DNA of 64,000 nucleotides from Pseudoalteromonas sp. R3 (GTDB lineage: Bacteria > Pseudomonadota > Gammaproteobacteria > Enterobacterales > Alteromonadaceae): positions 4,278,001 through 4,342,000 of the forward strand of contig NZ_CP034835.1 in assembly GCF_004014715.1 (NCBI RefSeq), given 5' to 3'. A program made the translations under genes and the position numbers. Of the stretch, positions 7,838 to 17,893 are shown piece by piece. Position 1 is the stretch's first letter. Each line of letters starts with the position of its first letter. The notes under the pieces are model-generated. The model ran no database searches, was not told the origin of the DNA, and worked only from the letters and a program-made list of their open reading frames with translations.

Positions 7838-9994
7838 ATGCTGGATCCTAAAACTCTATATGTTACCAGCGTCGTCATGACTGCCATGATGACCCTTCTT
7901 AACTATCTGACATGGCGTGCGAATAAAGACACCCCGGGCACACTGGTCTACATTTTTTATCCGATGGTGTTGTTTGCCGGTATCATCGGCTTTGCACTGC
8001 ACAGCCACTTTCAGCAGTGGCAGACGATAGGCATAGCTAACGGCCTCTTGTTTGCCGCATCCATACTCCATTGCTGGGCGATCAGCCAGTTTCTGGGTGT
8101 TCGCGATAAAGCTTTTCAATTTTACCTAATCGTCACCGGCGTTTTATTCTGTGCTCTGGTCTATTTCAGCGCCATAGCGCCGGGTCTCAGGCAACGTATT
8201 CTGATCTCCGACCTCCAGCACATCGCTGAGGCACTACTGTTGCTATACTACTTTGTCCGCTATGCCCATCCGTTATACCCTAACGGCAGCATTGTTTATC
8301 TCATTGTGTTGAGCTTTATCCTTTGTGTCTTTACCGGCCGTACCTTGCTCATGGGGGATATTCACCATGGTAACTTGTTCGACAGCCCCTGGTTTACCAT
8401 TACCCTCTTTTTTAATGGCGTACTGGCACCCATCTTTTATGCCACCGGTATGGCTATTTTGTGTAATGAACGACGCGAACATAATCTTAACCGCCTGACC
8501 GAAAAAGCACAGCAAGACCTGGAGATCCGAGGTTTATTCCTGTCCACGGTCAGTCATGAGATCCGCACCCCACTCAATGGCATACTCGGTAGCGCTCAGC
8601 TGGTACTCAATCGCATTGGGGACCAGGCCAGCAAGGCATACTGCGAAGCCATTATTAATTCAGCGGAATCTCTTAACCTCCTTATCGATAAAGTGCTTGA
8701 TTACGCCAGCCTGGAGCAAAGCGACGAAGTATTGGCCGCCGAAGACATTGAATTTAAAAGCTGGCTCAACAACCTGTGCCTGCTGATGACACCTATGGCA
8801 GAGCAGCGCGGGCTGACGTTTACACTGGTATACGATATGCCAGAACAAGTTTGCTACTACTGTGATCAGCAAAAACTTCGCCAGATCCTGTTAAACCTGG
8901 TGGGTAACGCCATCAAGTTTACCGATCAGGGTGAAGTAAAGGTCTGTGTTGAAATGATCAAAGAAGGCAATATGGCTCACAGAGTGCGTTTCAGTGTGAT
9001 AGATACCGGCCCCGGCATTGAAGAAGAAGACATCGAGAAACTCACCGAGCCCTATGTACAAAGCAGTGCCGGCAAAACAAAAGGAGGCACCGGGCTTGGA
9101 CTGGCCATCACTGCACGTCTGCTGGATAAAATGGGCAGCCAACTGGAAATTCTCAGCGAGTTGGATAAAGGCAGCTCTTTTAGCTTTGATTTAACCCTGA
9201 CGGTCGGAGAACTCAGCCTGGTCGAAAAGCGCCATCACAATGTCGACTATGCCACCGGCCTGGACATTTTACTGGTCGAAGACTTGGATTTAAATCGAAA
9301 GATTGCTATTGAATTTATGGCCAGTGACGAACATAGGATAAAACTGGCCAACGATGGTGAAAGTGCCATTGAACAGCTTACCGAACATGCCTTTGACGTT
9401 GTCCTGTTGGATATGAACTTGCCTGATTTAACCGGTCAGGAGGTACTTAAACGGCTTAAAAATATTGAACATAAGAATCGACGCACGCCATTTTTGGCCT
9501 TTACTGCCAGCCTCAGCCCGGAAGAAATCAAAGAGTATCTGGCTCTGGGGATCCGTGATGTAGTGGGTAAACCGATCAAACAAGATAAGCTGCGCCAGGC
9601 CATCAGTAATTCGCAAAAAGCGCAGAAGCCAGATATCAGCGTCGAACTAAGCGATACCCTCTATGATGAAAGCGCGGTAGGCTCACTCAGCGGCTTCAGC
9701 GAAGATGAAGTCTCATCCATCTATAACGAATTTGTTTTATCTGCCCGGACTAAACTGCGTCACATCCAGCAACTGTTGGATGAAGATGATCAGCAGTGTA
9801 TTAAACTATTACATCGCCAGGCCAGCACCGCGCTCCAGCTTGGCTTTAATCGCTATGGCTTAATGCTCAAAAAAATCGAGCGCAGGCTTTTGGATAAGAA
9901 ACGCTGCGATGAAGAGCTATCGGATGCCATGGTGTTATGGCAGCAAAGCCTGGAAGCCTACCTGCAGTATGTGCGTCATCACACGCTCAACTAA
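7838..9994 (+). CDS. Hybrid sensor histidine kinase with HPt-like C-terminus
   Basis: An inner-membrane phosphorelay kinase of 718 residues. Order: seven or so hydrophobic segments (about 1-215), a HisKA domain with FLSTVSHEIRTPLNG (H240), an HATPase with LLNLVGNAIKFT, DTGPGIE and GGTGLGLAI, a receiver domain (about 475-600) with phosphoacceptor D525 in VVLLDMNLPD, and a C-terminal helical bundle in which LLHRQASTALQLG (H659) resembles an HPt histidine motif. So H1-D1-H2 may all be present in one chain. I chose ATG 7838 (AGAG upstream); TTG at 7823 is also in frame. It follows the CsgD/VpsT-like gene, whose lack of a clear receiver aspartate argues against a simple kinase-regulator pair. Confidence 0.88.
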   Translation: MLDPKTLYVTSVVMTAMMTLLNYLTWRANKDTPGTLVYIFYPMVLFAGIIGFALHSHFQQWQTIGIANGLLFAASILHCWAISQFLGVRDKAFQFYLIVTGVLFCALVYFSAIAPGLRQRILISDLQHIAEALLLLYYFVRYAHPLYPNGSIVYLIVLSFILCVFTGRTLLMGDIHHGNLFDSPWFTITLFFNGVLAPIFYATGMAILCNERREHNLNRLTEKAQQDLEIRGLFLSTVSHEIRTPLNGILGSAQLVLNRIGDQASKAYCEAIINSAESLNLLIDKVLDYASLEQSDEVLAAEDIEFKSWLNNLCLLMTPMAEQRGLTFTLVYDMPEQVCYYCDQQKLRQILLNLVGNAIKFTDQGEVKVCVEMIKEGNMAHRVRFSVIDTGPGIEEEDIEKLTEPYVQSSAGKTKGGTGLGLAITARLLDKMGSQLEILSELDKGSSFSFDLTLTVGELSLVEKRHHNVDYATGLDILLVEDLDLNRKIAIEFMASDEHRIKLANDGESAIEQLTEHAFDVVLLDMNLPDLTGQEVLKRLKNIEHKNRRTPFLAFTASLSPEEIKEYLALGIRDVVGKPIKQDKLRQAISNSQKAQKPDISVELSDTLYDESAVGSLSGFSEDEVSSIYNEFVLSARTKLRHIQQLLDEDDQQCIKLLHRQASTALQLGFNRYGLMLKKIERRLLDKKRCDEELSDAMVLWQQSLEAYLQYVRHHTLN

Positions 9995-10126
9995 GTAGCT
10001 TCATGCAAACGCGCAAAGCATTACTTTTATCGCCAGAATGTCGACTTTATGGGAAAAGTTAGTCATTCTAGCTGACACAGGGTGCTGTGCTACCCAAATA
10101 ACAAGAAATCTGAAGGAAATTTCATT

Positions 10127-13100
10127 ATGACACTACTTAAATCACCGCTGGCCATTGCCATCGGTGCGGCCATGATCGGCCTCAGCACGCCCTCAGTGGC
10201 GGCAACCACAGATAAAGCTGAACAAGCCAGTACTAAAGAGTGGAACGTACTGACTCCTCCGGGTGACAAGCAAACCATCACCATAGACACCAACGAGACT
10301 ACCTGGAGTAACCTGGATGTCAGCCCGGATGGTAAATCAATTATTTTTGACATGTTGGGTGACATTTATGTAATGCCAATGAGCGGTGGTAAAGCCACAG
10401 CGATCACCAGTGACAGAGCCTGGAACTTCCAGCCAAAATTCTCTCCCGATGGCACAAAAATCGCCTTTATCTCGGACCGTGAAGGGGCAGAGAACCTGTG
10501 GGTGATGGACGTCAACGGCGACAACATGCGCAAAGTCTCTGATGAGTCTCATAACCTACTACATAACCCCGCTTGGTCACCAGATGGTCAGTACATCGCG
10601 GTTAAGCAAGGTCAGGTAACGGGTCGTACGATTCCGGGTGGTTCAATCCGCATGTACCATATCTCAGGTGGTAAAGGTGTGGTGGTAAGAGATCGTTTAC
10701 ATGGTGCTAAGTCGCAGAAAAACATCGCTGAACCCGCTTTCTCAACCGATGGCAAGAAACTGTATTACTCAGTCGATGCCACACCTGGTGTCACCTGGGA
10801 ATACAACAAAAATGCTCTGGGGTCCGTGTTCGAGATCCGCTCATGGGATCTGGCCACCGGTGAAGAAGAAACCGTGATCCGTGGCTCCGGCGGCGCAATT
10901 CGTCCAACACCGAGCCCGGACGGTAAATCATTGGCGTTCGTTAAGCGTATTGAAAATGGCAAGGTCATGCAAAGCGCCTTGTATATTAAAGATCTGAAAT
11001 CAGGTATCGAAACTGAGATCTTTGCCGGCCTGGACCGTGACTTGCAAGAAGCCAATGGTGCACAAGGTAACACCCCGGCATTTGCCTATACACCGGATGG
11101 CAAAGCCTTAGTTTTCTGGGCGGGCGGCGTATTCCATAAAGTCGACATTGCCAGTAAACAAGCCAAAGTGATCCCAACTCGTGTTGTTGCTGAGAAAGAA
11201 ATCACACCTGCGCTTAAATTTGCTGTCGACGTGGCACCGGATGCTTTCAAAGTCAAGCTGGCGCGCTGGTCACAGATTTCTCCGGATGGTAAAACGGCGC
11301 TGTTTCAGGCATTGGGTCATTTGTACACCAAAGACATCGCTTCAGGTAAAGTACGCCGTGTAACAAAGCAAAACGACCACTTTGAGTTCTACCCAAGCTT
11401 CTCACGTGATGGCAAATACATCGTATACACCAGCTGGGATGATCAGGACTTAGGTGCTGTACGCATAGTGTCAGCCAGTGGCGGCACAGGCCGAGTGATC
11501 ACCCAAGATCCAGGTCACTATATCAACCCGAGCTTTTCACCAGATGGTAAACATGTCTTGTATCGCAAAGTGACTGGGGGCTACCTGCTCAGCGGTGACT
11601 GGTCGATGGAACCGGGTATATACCTGACCAGTGCCAAAGGTGGCGAAGCCAAGCGCATCATCAAACATGGTGACAACCCACACTTCGGCGCAGAAAAAGA
11701 TCGTATCTATTTCAGCGTCATGAGCGATGGTACACACCGTGAACTGAAATCTGTTGACCTCAGTGGTGAAAAAGAGCGTTCACACTTCAAAGGCGACTAC
11801 ATTTTTGACTACCGCGTTTCTCCTGATGGTCACTATGTTGCCTTCATCGAAAACTTCAATACCTTTGTGGCACCATTTACCAGCACAGGTAAAACCCTGT
11901 CTATTAATAAAGGGACTAAGTCGTTCCCGGTACAACAAGTATCAAAATATTCTGGTGACTTCCTGAACTGGAAAGCAGACAGCAGTGCGTTAACCTGGGC
12001 TTTTGGTCCTACTTTGTATCAGCGTAAGCTCACAGATACCTTTGCGTTCTTAAAAGGCGCAGCAGCCGAGCCGGCAGAACTGACGGCGCAAGGCATTGAT
12101 CTGAGCTTTGAGAAAAAGGCCGACAAGCCAGAAGGTATATTGGCCCTGGTTGGTGGTAAAGTTGTGACTATGCGTAACGCAGACGAGCAGCAAGAAATCA
12201 TCGAAGATGGGGTGGTACTGATTGAAGAAAACCGCATTATTGCGGTGGGCACTCGTGCCGATATTGAGATCCCAAGTAAAGCCAAAGTGATCGATATCAC
12301 TGGCCAAACTGTGATCCCAGGTCTGGTAGATGCACACGCCCACGGCAGCTACGGCAGCCATAACCTGCAACCGGAACAAAACTGGAATCAGCTATCCAAC
12401 GTCAGTTTTGGTGTTACCACGATTCATGATCCATCCAATGACTCGAACGAAGTTTTCTCTATGGCTGAATTACAGCGTGCCGGTTTGACCGTCGCACCGC
12501 GTATTTACTCCGTAGGTCGCATTCTTTACGCAGGTAATGCACCGGGTTATAAAACCCCTATCAGCAACCTGGAAGATGCGCAATTCCACGTCAAGCGTCT
12601 CAAAGATGCGGGTGCTATCACAGTGAAGAGTTATAACCACCCGCGTCGCGATACGCGTCAGCAAGTGCTCGAAGCTGCCAAGCAAATGGAAATTATGGTG
12701 GTACCGGAAGGCGGTTCTAAGTTCCAGCAGAACATGAATATGATCATCGACGGCCATACCGGTCTTGAGCATGCCCTGCCGATCCCGAACATCTATTCCG
12801 ACGTCACGCAAATGTGGAGCCAGACCAAAGCCGGTTTCACACCAACGTTTAATGTGGCCTACGGTGGTATCAAGGGAGAAGATTACTTCTATGACACCAC
12901 AGATGTATGGAAGAACGAACGTCTGGCCAGCTTTGTTCCAGACTACATTCTTAATCCGCGTTCAGTGCGCCGTGAAAAGGCCCCAGAACACCACTACAAC
13001 CATATCAATGCAGCAAAATCCGCGAAACAACTGCGTGATAAGGGCGTAACGGTACACATTGGTGCACACGGTCAGCGCGAAGGCCTGGGTGCACACTGGG

Positions 13101-13456
13101 AGCTGTGGTCAATGGCGCAAGGTGGCTTTACGCCATGGGAAGCGCTGCGTAGTGGTACCATCGATGGTGCCAAATATCTGGCTATGGACCACGACATTGG
13201 TACCATTGAAAAAGGCAAACTGGCCGACTTAGTGATCATCGATGGTGACGTACTGAACGACATCCGCGAATCAGAAAAAGTTGCTTATACCGTTCTGAAT
13301 GGTCGTATCTATGATGCTGCGACAATGAACGAAACGGGTAACTATAATGTGAAGCGTCAGCCGCTGTTCTTCGAAAACGGCAGTAAAACGCCAATGCATC
13401 CGGCAACGGAAGTATATATGGAAGAAAAAGCACATAAATATCACTGGAAACATTAA
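10127..13456 (+). CDS. Exported amidohydrolase fused to a TolB/WD40-like beta-propeller
   Basis: A 1109-residue protein with a signal peptide (1-26, ending PSVAA). The first 630 or so residues contain repeated PDGK-type blades (for example FSPDGTKIAFISDREG, SPDGKTALF, FSPDGKHVLYR), a TolB/DPP4-like propeller. The last 430 form a metal-dependent amidohydrolase: VIPGLVDAHAHGS (HxH metal site), KSYNHPRRD with a candidate metal-bridging lysine, GLEHALP, HIGAHGQ and a final IGTIEKGKLADLVIIDGDVL. Such fusions are common in Alteromonadales and Shewanella, and their substrates are mostly unknown. ATG 10127 has GAAGGAA upstream and starts the signal peptide directly; an upstream in-frame GTG at 10082 would spoil it. 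Confidence 0.9.
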   Translation: MTLLKSPLAIAIGAAMIGLSTPSVAATTDKAEQASTKEWNVLTPPGDKQTITIDTNETTWSNLDVSPDGKSIIFDMLGDIYVMPMSGGKATAITSDRAWNFQPKFSPDGTKIAFISDREGAENLWVMDVNGDNMRKVSDESHNLLHNPAWSPDGQYIAVKQGQVTGRTIPGGSIRMYHISGGKGVVVRDRLHGAKSQKNIAEPAFSTDGKKLYYSVDATPGVTWEYNKNALGSVFEIRSWDLATGEEETVIRGSGGAIRPTPSPDGKSLAFVKRIENGKVMQSALYIKDLKSGIETEIFAGLDRDLQEANGAQGNTPAFAYTPDGKALVFWAGGVFHKVDIASKQAKVIPTRVVAEKEITPALKFAVDVAPDAFKVKLARWSQISPDGKTALFQALGHLYTKDIASGKVRRVTKQNDHFEFYPSFSRDGKYIVYTSWDDQDLGAVRIVSASGGTGRVITQDPGHYINPSFSPDGKHVLYRKVTGGYLLSGDWSMEPGIYLTSAKGGEAKRIIKHGDNPHFGAEKDRIYFSVMSDGTHRELKSVDLSGEKERSHFKGDYIFDYRVSPDGHYVAFIENFNTFVAPFTSTGKTLSINKGTKSFPVQQVSKYSGDFLNWKADSSALTWAFGPTLYQRKLTDTFAFLKGAAAEPAELTAQGIDLSFEKKADKPEGILALVGGKVVTMRNADEQQEIIEDGVVLIEENRIIAVGTRADIEIPSKAKVIDITGQTVIPGLVDAHAHGSYGSHNLQPEQNWNQLSNVSFGVTTIHDPSNDSNEVFSMAELQRAGLTVAPRIYSVGRILYAGNAPGYKTPISNLEDAQFHVKRLKDAGAITVKSYNHPRRDTRQQVLEAAKQMEIMVVPEGGSKFQQNMNMIIDGHTGLEHALPIPNIYSDVTQMWSQTKAGFTPTFNVAYGGIKGEDYFYDTTDVWKNERLASFVPDYILNPRSVRREKAPEHHYNHINAAKSAKQLRDKGVTVHIGAHGQREGLGAHWELWSMAQGGFTPWEALRSGTIDGAKYLAMDHDIGTIEKGKLADLVIIDGDVLNDIRESEKVAYTVLNGRIYDAATMNETGNYNVKRQPLFFENGSKTPMHPATEVYMEEKAHKYHWKH

Positions 13457-13476
13457 AACCAGATCATTTCATTGCT

Positions 13477-13503
13477 AAAGCAGCCGAAAGGCTGCTTTTT
13501 TTT
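13477..13503 (+). terminator. Intrinsic terminator after the amidohydrolase gene
   Basis: AAAGCAGCC (13477-13485), loop GAAA, GGCTGCTTT (13490-13498) and a continued T-run to 13503. A GNRA-capped stem with eight T residues, 20 nt after the stop codon, is a textbook intrinsic terminator. Confidence 0.92.
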
Positions 13504-13731
13504 CGCCTATCTCTCCATCTGCGCATTTATCTTCTGCCAACAACGCTTTACATGCCTCAACTTGTCCCGCTCCGCACGCTGGATATTGTCGAGAACTGTT
13601 CTAAACTGTGTCACTGAATAGGATACTCTGTCGTCAGGCTCATGCTATGATGGCGGCGCAGCGAGGCCGCGTGTACAGGCGCCAACAGCACAGCCTCACG
13701 GGTATATCAGCTAATACAAGGAGCAGGGAGC

Positions 13732-16700
13732 ATGTCTGATCTCAGCCACTTATTTAAGTCACTTAACCTGACACAAAAATTGATCTCGGCCTTTCTCTTG
13801 GTCGCCCTGATCCCAACCGCCATCATCATCACTATGGCCCTGATGCAGTCATCCGATGCCATGACCCGACAGGTCTATGCTCAATTGGGGGCGGTCGGTG
13901 AAATCAAAGAAAGCGCCATTGAGCGTCATTTCAATGGCGTGCAGGATAAACTGGTATCGCTGGCGGTAAACCCCTATGTCAAGCAAGCTGCCAGGGACTT
14001 CATCCAGGCCTATGGCGAAGTCGATGATGCCGTTGCGACACCCGCCAGCCTGACGCGCTTTTATCGCGAGCAATTTGCGCCACGCTTTAAGTCACTCAAT
14101 GAGCAAGCCGCACCACCGGCAATATTACTAGACGACTTGTCCCCTCAGGGGATCACTTTGCAAACCCGTTACCTGGCCGAGAACCCGCATCCTCTGGGGG
14201 AAAAGTTTAATCTGCTCAGTAGTCCTGTTGACGACACATACGATCAAGTGCACAGGCAATACCATGAGTTTTTCACTAAAATTGCCGACGTTTATGAGTT
14301 TTATGATATTTTTATTGTCGATAACCTGAATGGCAATGTTATCTATTCGGTCTATAAAGAGAGCGACTTTGCCACCTCACTGCTCTACGGCCCTTACTCA
14401 AAGAGCAATATTGCCAAAGCGTTTCTCGCTGCCCGCGAATTAAGTCAGGAAGGTGACATGGCGTTTGTTGATTATGAGCAGTATTTGCCTTCTTACAATG
14501 CTCCCGCGAGTTTTGTCGCAGCCCCCTTGGTCTTTGATGGTCAGGTATCAGCCACATTAATCTTCCAACTCTCGATTGACGCCCTGAATATCATAATGAC
14601 GGAACGTCAGGGGCTGGGAGAAAGCGGAGAAACCTATTTGGTTGGTCCGGAAGGCCTGATGCGCTCAGACTCTTATCTGGATCCGGTTCATCACTCAGTA
14701 ACTGCCTCATTTCGCCATCCGGAAAAAGGCACTGTGAATACCGAAGCATTCAAATTAGCCATGCAGGGACAACAAGGACAGAAAGTCGTACTCGACTATA
14801 ATGGCAACCCTGTATTGTCGGCTTATACCTCAGTTGATGTGTTTAACGTACGTTGGGCTCTGCTGGCAGAAATCGATGAAGCCGAAGCCTTCGCACCGAT
14901 CAATACTTTGCGTACCCAGCTACTTATGGTGCTTGCGGTCTGTATTATTATGATTATTCTTGCCGCTTTCTGGTTCGCTCGTACTCTGACTCGCCCGGTT
15001 CACGCGCTGGTAAATACCATTCGCAAAGTGGAGCAAGAGGGAGACTTCGCTTTACGCACTGAGATAAATACTTTGGATGAAATTGGTCGCTGTGGCCAGG
15101 CATTTAACTCCCTGCTGGACGCTTTACAGCTGTCTATTTCAGAGACAAACCGAGTAATGAACCGCATGGCCGCAGGCCGATTTGACGACAGGATCAGTGC
15201 GCCGTGTAAAGGGGAGCTGGATACCCTGAAGCGTGCCACGAATGACTGTGCGCAAAGCCTGCAAACGGCATTGAGTGATGTGGGGCAAGTGATCCATGCA
15301 ATGTCAGAAGGCCAGTTTGACAAGCAGATCCAGTCTGACATGAGTGGCGACCTGGCAACGCTCAAACAACATATCAACACTTCTATGCATTCCATCAATG
15401 CGACCATGACGGAAATTGTTAGCGTGATGTCAGAGATGGAGCAAGGCCACTTCCGTGGGCAAGTGCAGGTAGAAGCGCAAGGCAGCCTGCAACAACTAAA
15501 AATGAGCGTGAATAACTCTGTAAGCAGTGTTGCCGGGGCCGTTGATGGGCTCGCCGCTATGATGAGTGCACTACGTCAGGGCGACTTTAGTCAACGTCTT
15601 GAGTTACCGCTACGCGGCCAGCTTGAGGAGCTCAAAGACGACACTAACTCCAGCGTGGAAAATCTCGCCGCCATTATAGAAGACATCGGTCACACTATGG
15701 CTGCCGTCAGCGAGGGGGATTTCAAACAAACCGTATCAACACCAGCCCAGGGGCAGCTTGGGGAGTTAAAAGAACACATTAATGTCTCGGTATGCAGCGT
15801 CGATGAGGCCATCAGCGAAATTTCATCGGTCATGATGGCAATCAGCCACGGTCGCTTCGACCGCACTATCAACTCACCTATGTGTGGTCAGCTGGACACA
15901 CTCAAAGGCGATATTAACCATTCGGTGAATAATCTCAGCCGTGTCATAGAAGAGCTGGCCAGCGTCATGTCGGCGATGAGTCAGGGAGACTTTACCGTTC
16001 AGATTGAGTCCGATTTGCAGGGCCAACTATTGCAGCTAAAAGAAGACGTTAACGCCTCCACAACCACAGTATCTGACGCCATCAATGAAGTTACCCGGGT
16101 GTTAGGTGCGCTGGCCAAAGGACAGCTGAATGAACAGATCAATGGCCACTATGAGGGCGTATTTGAAACACTGCAACGTGATGTTAATGCCACCATCGCT
16201 AAGCTGACTGAAGTGATAGAAGGGATCCAATATGCGGCGGGTCAGGTGACCCAGAGTGCCGGCGAAATTGCTGCCAGTAACACGGAGATCAGCCAGCGTA
16301 CCGAAGAGCAGGCTGCTAACCTGGAAGAAGCCAGTGCCAGTACCAGTCATATGCTTGAAGAACTGACTCTAGTGGCCAAGCAATCGGGCACAGCAGTGGA
16401 ACTGGCAAGTAATGCGGAAACCATAGCCAAAGAAGGCGGCTCTCTGTCACAGGATACAGTAACAGCGATCGGCGAGGTGAACCGGGCCAGCAAAGACATT
16501 AATGAAATTGTGTCGGTGATCGATGCGCTGGCTTTTCAGACCAACTTGCTGGCGCTCAATGCCGCCGTAGAAGCAGCGCGGGCAGGTGAAAATGGCCGGG
16601 GTTTTGCAGTGGTTGCAAACGAAGTGCGTGAGCTGGCGGGCCGCAGTGCCGCTTCTGCCAAGCAAATCAAAGAGATCATTGCCAACAGTAACGAGAAAGT

Positions 16701-17040
16701 GGAACAAGGCACCCAGCTGGCTAATCATTCAGGCGAGAAGCTGGATCAAATAGTCGAAGCCGTTGCCGATGTGAGCCAAAATATAGTGAAAATCAACCTG
16801 TCGACTACCACACAGCAGCAGTCAATCAAAGAAGTGGATATCGTGGTACAACGCCTGACGGACTTAATTCAGGAAAACTCAGCTATCACGGAAGAGACGA
16901 TGGCGGCAGCACGACAAATGTCGGAGCAGGCCAATGCGATGCGTGAATTACTTGGTTACTTTGAAGTTAATGCGCGTCAACAGAACGCTCTGGCGTCACC
17001 TGAACAGGAGCTGCTGATCCACAGCTATAACGCCTCTTAA
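13732..17040 (+). CDS. Methyl-accepting chemotaxis protein with poly-HAMP array
   Basis: A chemoreceptor of 1102 residues, about twice the usual size. TM1 lies at about 18-38. A large periplasmic Cache-type sensor follows to about 400 ([14 protein letters not shown] [17 protein letters not shown], typical of dCache), then TM2 ([19 protein letters not shown]). A canonical HAMP follows ([23 protein letters not shown]), then eight HAMP-like units of exactly 45 residues (starting at 479, 524, 569, 614, 659, 704, 749, 794). The signalling domain has the conserved tip [23 protein letters not shown] and ends [16 protein letters not shown]. There is no C-terminal CheR-binding pentapeptide. GGAGCAGGGAG precedes the ATG. 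No che genes are nearby, so it is an orphan receptor. Confidence 0.93.
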   Translation: MSDLSHLFKSLNLTQKLISAFLLVALIPTAIIITMALMQSSDAMTRQVYAQLGAVGEIKESAIERHFNGVQDKLVSLAVNPYVKQAARDFIQAYGEVDDAVATPASLTRFYREQFAPRFKSLNEQAAPPAILLDDLSPQGITLQTRYLAENPHPLGEKFNLLSSPVDDTYDQVHRQYHEFFTKIADVYEFYDIFIVDNLNGNVIYSVYKESDFATSLLYGPYSKSNIAKAFLAARELSQEGDMAFVDYEQYLPSYNAPASFVAAPLVFDGQVSATLIFQLSIDALNIIMTERQGLGESGETYLVGPEGLMRSDSYLDPVHHSVTASFRHPEKGTVNTEAFKLAMQGQQGQKVVLDYNGNPVLSAYTSVDVFNVRWALLAEIDEAEAFAPINTLRTQLLMVLAVCIIMIILAAFWFARTLTRPVHALVNTIRKVEQEGDFALRTEINTLDEIGRCGQAFNSLLDALQLSISETNRVMNRMAAGRFDDRISAPCKGELDTLKRATNDCAQSLQTALSDVGQVIHAMSEGQFDKQIQSDMSGDLATLKQHINTSMHSINATMTEIVSVMSEMEQGHFRGQVQVEAQGSLQQLKMSVNNSVSSVAGAVDGLAAMMSALRQGDFSQRLELPLRGQLEELKDDTNSSVENLAAIIEDIGHTMAAVSEGDFKQTVSTPAQGQLGELKEHINVSVCSVDEAISEISSVMMAISHGRFDRTINSPMCGQLDTLKGDINHSVNNLSRVIEELASVMSAMSQGDFTVQIESDLQGQLLQLKEDVNASTTTVSDAINEVTRVLGALAKGQLNEQINGHYEGVFETLQRDVNATIAKLTEVIEGIQYAAGQVTQSAGEIAASNTEISQRTEEQAANLEEASASTSHMLEELTLVAKQSGTAVELASNAETIAKEGGSLSQDTVTAIGEVNRASKDINEIVSVIDALAFQTNLLALNAAVEAARAGENGRGFAVVANEVRELAGRSAASAKQIKEIIANSNEKVEQGTQLANHSGEKLDQIVEAVADVSQNIVKINLSTTTQQQSIKEVDIVVQRLTDLIQENSAITEETMAAARQMSEQANAMRELLGYFEVNARQQNALASPEQELLIHSYNAS
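15166..16245 (+). repeat. Eight 135-bp coding units (45-residue HAMP-like repeats)
   Basis: Within the chemoreceptor, the motif [hydrophobic]-x-x-G-x-[F/L] followed by a G-x-L-x-x-L-K-x-x-x-N segment recurs with a strict 45-codon period: MAAGRF, MSEGQF, MEQGHF, LRQGDF, VSEGDF, ISHGRF, MSQGDF, LAKGQL at codons 479 to 794. Protein similarity is clear while the DNA has diverged, so the array is old and not a recent slippage product. Confidence 0.85.
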
Positions 17041-17069
17041 ACTCGCTATGAAGTAAGCCAGTTTATGTG

Positions 17070-17096
17070 CAGCGCGGTTTAGGCTTCACCGCGCTG
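17070..17096. terminator. GC-rich hairpin between convergent genes
   Basis: CAGCGCGGT (17070-17078) pairs perfectly with ACCGCGCTG (17088-17096). It sits between the chemoreceptor stop and the omega-amidase stop on the opposite strand. There is no T-run on either side, so termination is plausible but unproven. Confidence 0.4.
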
Positions 17097-17107
17097 TGCC
17101 TGGTTTC

Positions 17108-17893
17108 TTATTGCAGGGAAAATGAGTCCGCATCCAGGTGCGCAGGAAAGCCCAGCTTAAAGGACTCCAGCGACGTTTTGTCCAGGCTGACCACCAGCAC
17201 ATCGGCTTTATCATCCGCTACACCCGCCAATAAGGCGCCGGTATAATCATATGCAGCTGTCCCGCCATTATGTGCTGTGCCATACCCATCCTCACCAACC
17301 CGGTTACAACCCAGCACATAACACTGATTTTCAATCGCTCTGGCTTGCAATAACGTGTCCCAGATACGACGTCGTGCAGCAGGCCAGTTGGCCACATTGA
17401 TCATCACATCATAGTCATTGCGATTACGCTGAAATACAGGGAAACGCAGGTCATAACACACCTGCGGCAAGATCCTGAAGCCATTTACCTCGAATACCAC
17501 GCGCTCCTCTCCGGCAATGACATAATCCCCTTCTTTGCCAAGGCAAAACAAGTGACGTTTATCATAGTGGCGCACAGTGCCATCCGGCCAGCACCAGTAA
17601 AAACGATTGGCTTTCTTGTCACCATGCATCACCAGCACGCTGCCCGCCACAACAGCCTGCCAGCGCTGCGCTTGTTGTTGTAAAAAAGCCAGGGCTGTCC
17701 CCTCCTGGGGTGGTTCTGCACAAGGTTCGGCCAACGCAAAGCCCGTTGCGAAGGTTTCAGGCAAAATGATCAGATCACAGCCGTGCAACTGAGCCTGTTG
17801 AGCTTGCAGCTGAGTTTCCAGCTGAGAAAAATTATTCTGAGGTGCCAGCCAGTCAATCGACTGCTGCACCAGCGCCACGGTTAAAGTTGACAT
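17108..17893 (-). CDS. yafV: Nitrilase-family omega-amidase (YafV-like)
   Basis: A 261-residue carbon-nitrogen hydrolase with the Glu-Lys-Cys triad: E in ILPETFATGF, K in YDKRHLF, and C in PQVCYDLRFPVF. It closely resembles E. coli YafV (VCYDLRFPV, NDYD, YVANWPA, ARAIENQ.YV.GCNRVG). The family hydrolyses alpha-ketoglutaramate and related ketoacid amides, the by-products when glutamine is the amino donor. It overlaps by 13 bp the end of the upstream ybdL-like methionine aminotransferase, which makes the pair a closing module for methionine salvage (like Bacillus MtnE/MtnU). I chose the ATG at 17893; the reading frame is open 16 codons further upstream inside ybdL. Confidence 0.9.
   Translation of the reverse strand: MSTLTVALVQQSIDWLAPQNNFSQLETQLQAQQAQLHGCDLIILPETFATGFALAEPCAEPPQEGTALAFLQQQAQRWQAVVAGSVLVMHGDKKANRFYWCWPDGTVRHYDKRHLFCLGKEGDYVIAGEERVVFEVNGFRILPQVCYDLRFPVFQRNRNDYDVMINVANWPAARRRIWDTLLQARAIENQCYVLGCNRVGEDGYGTAHNGGTAAYDYTGALLAGVADDKADVLVVSLDKTSLESFKLGFPAHLDADSFSLQ

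Noticed and set aside
12050..12379. Minus-strand ORF in the amidohydrolase gene
   Set aside because: It is a shadow of the strong plus-strand frame, with no start signals.
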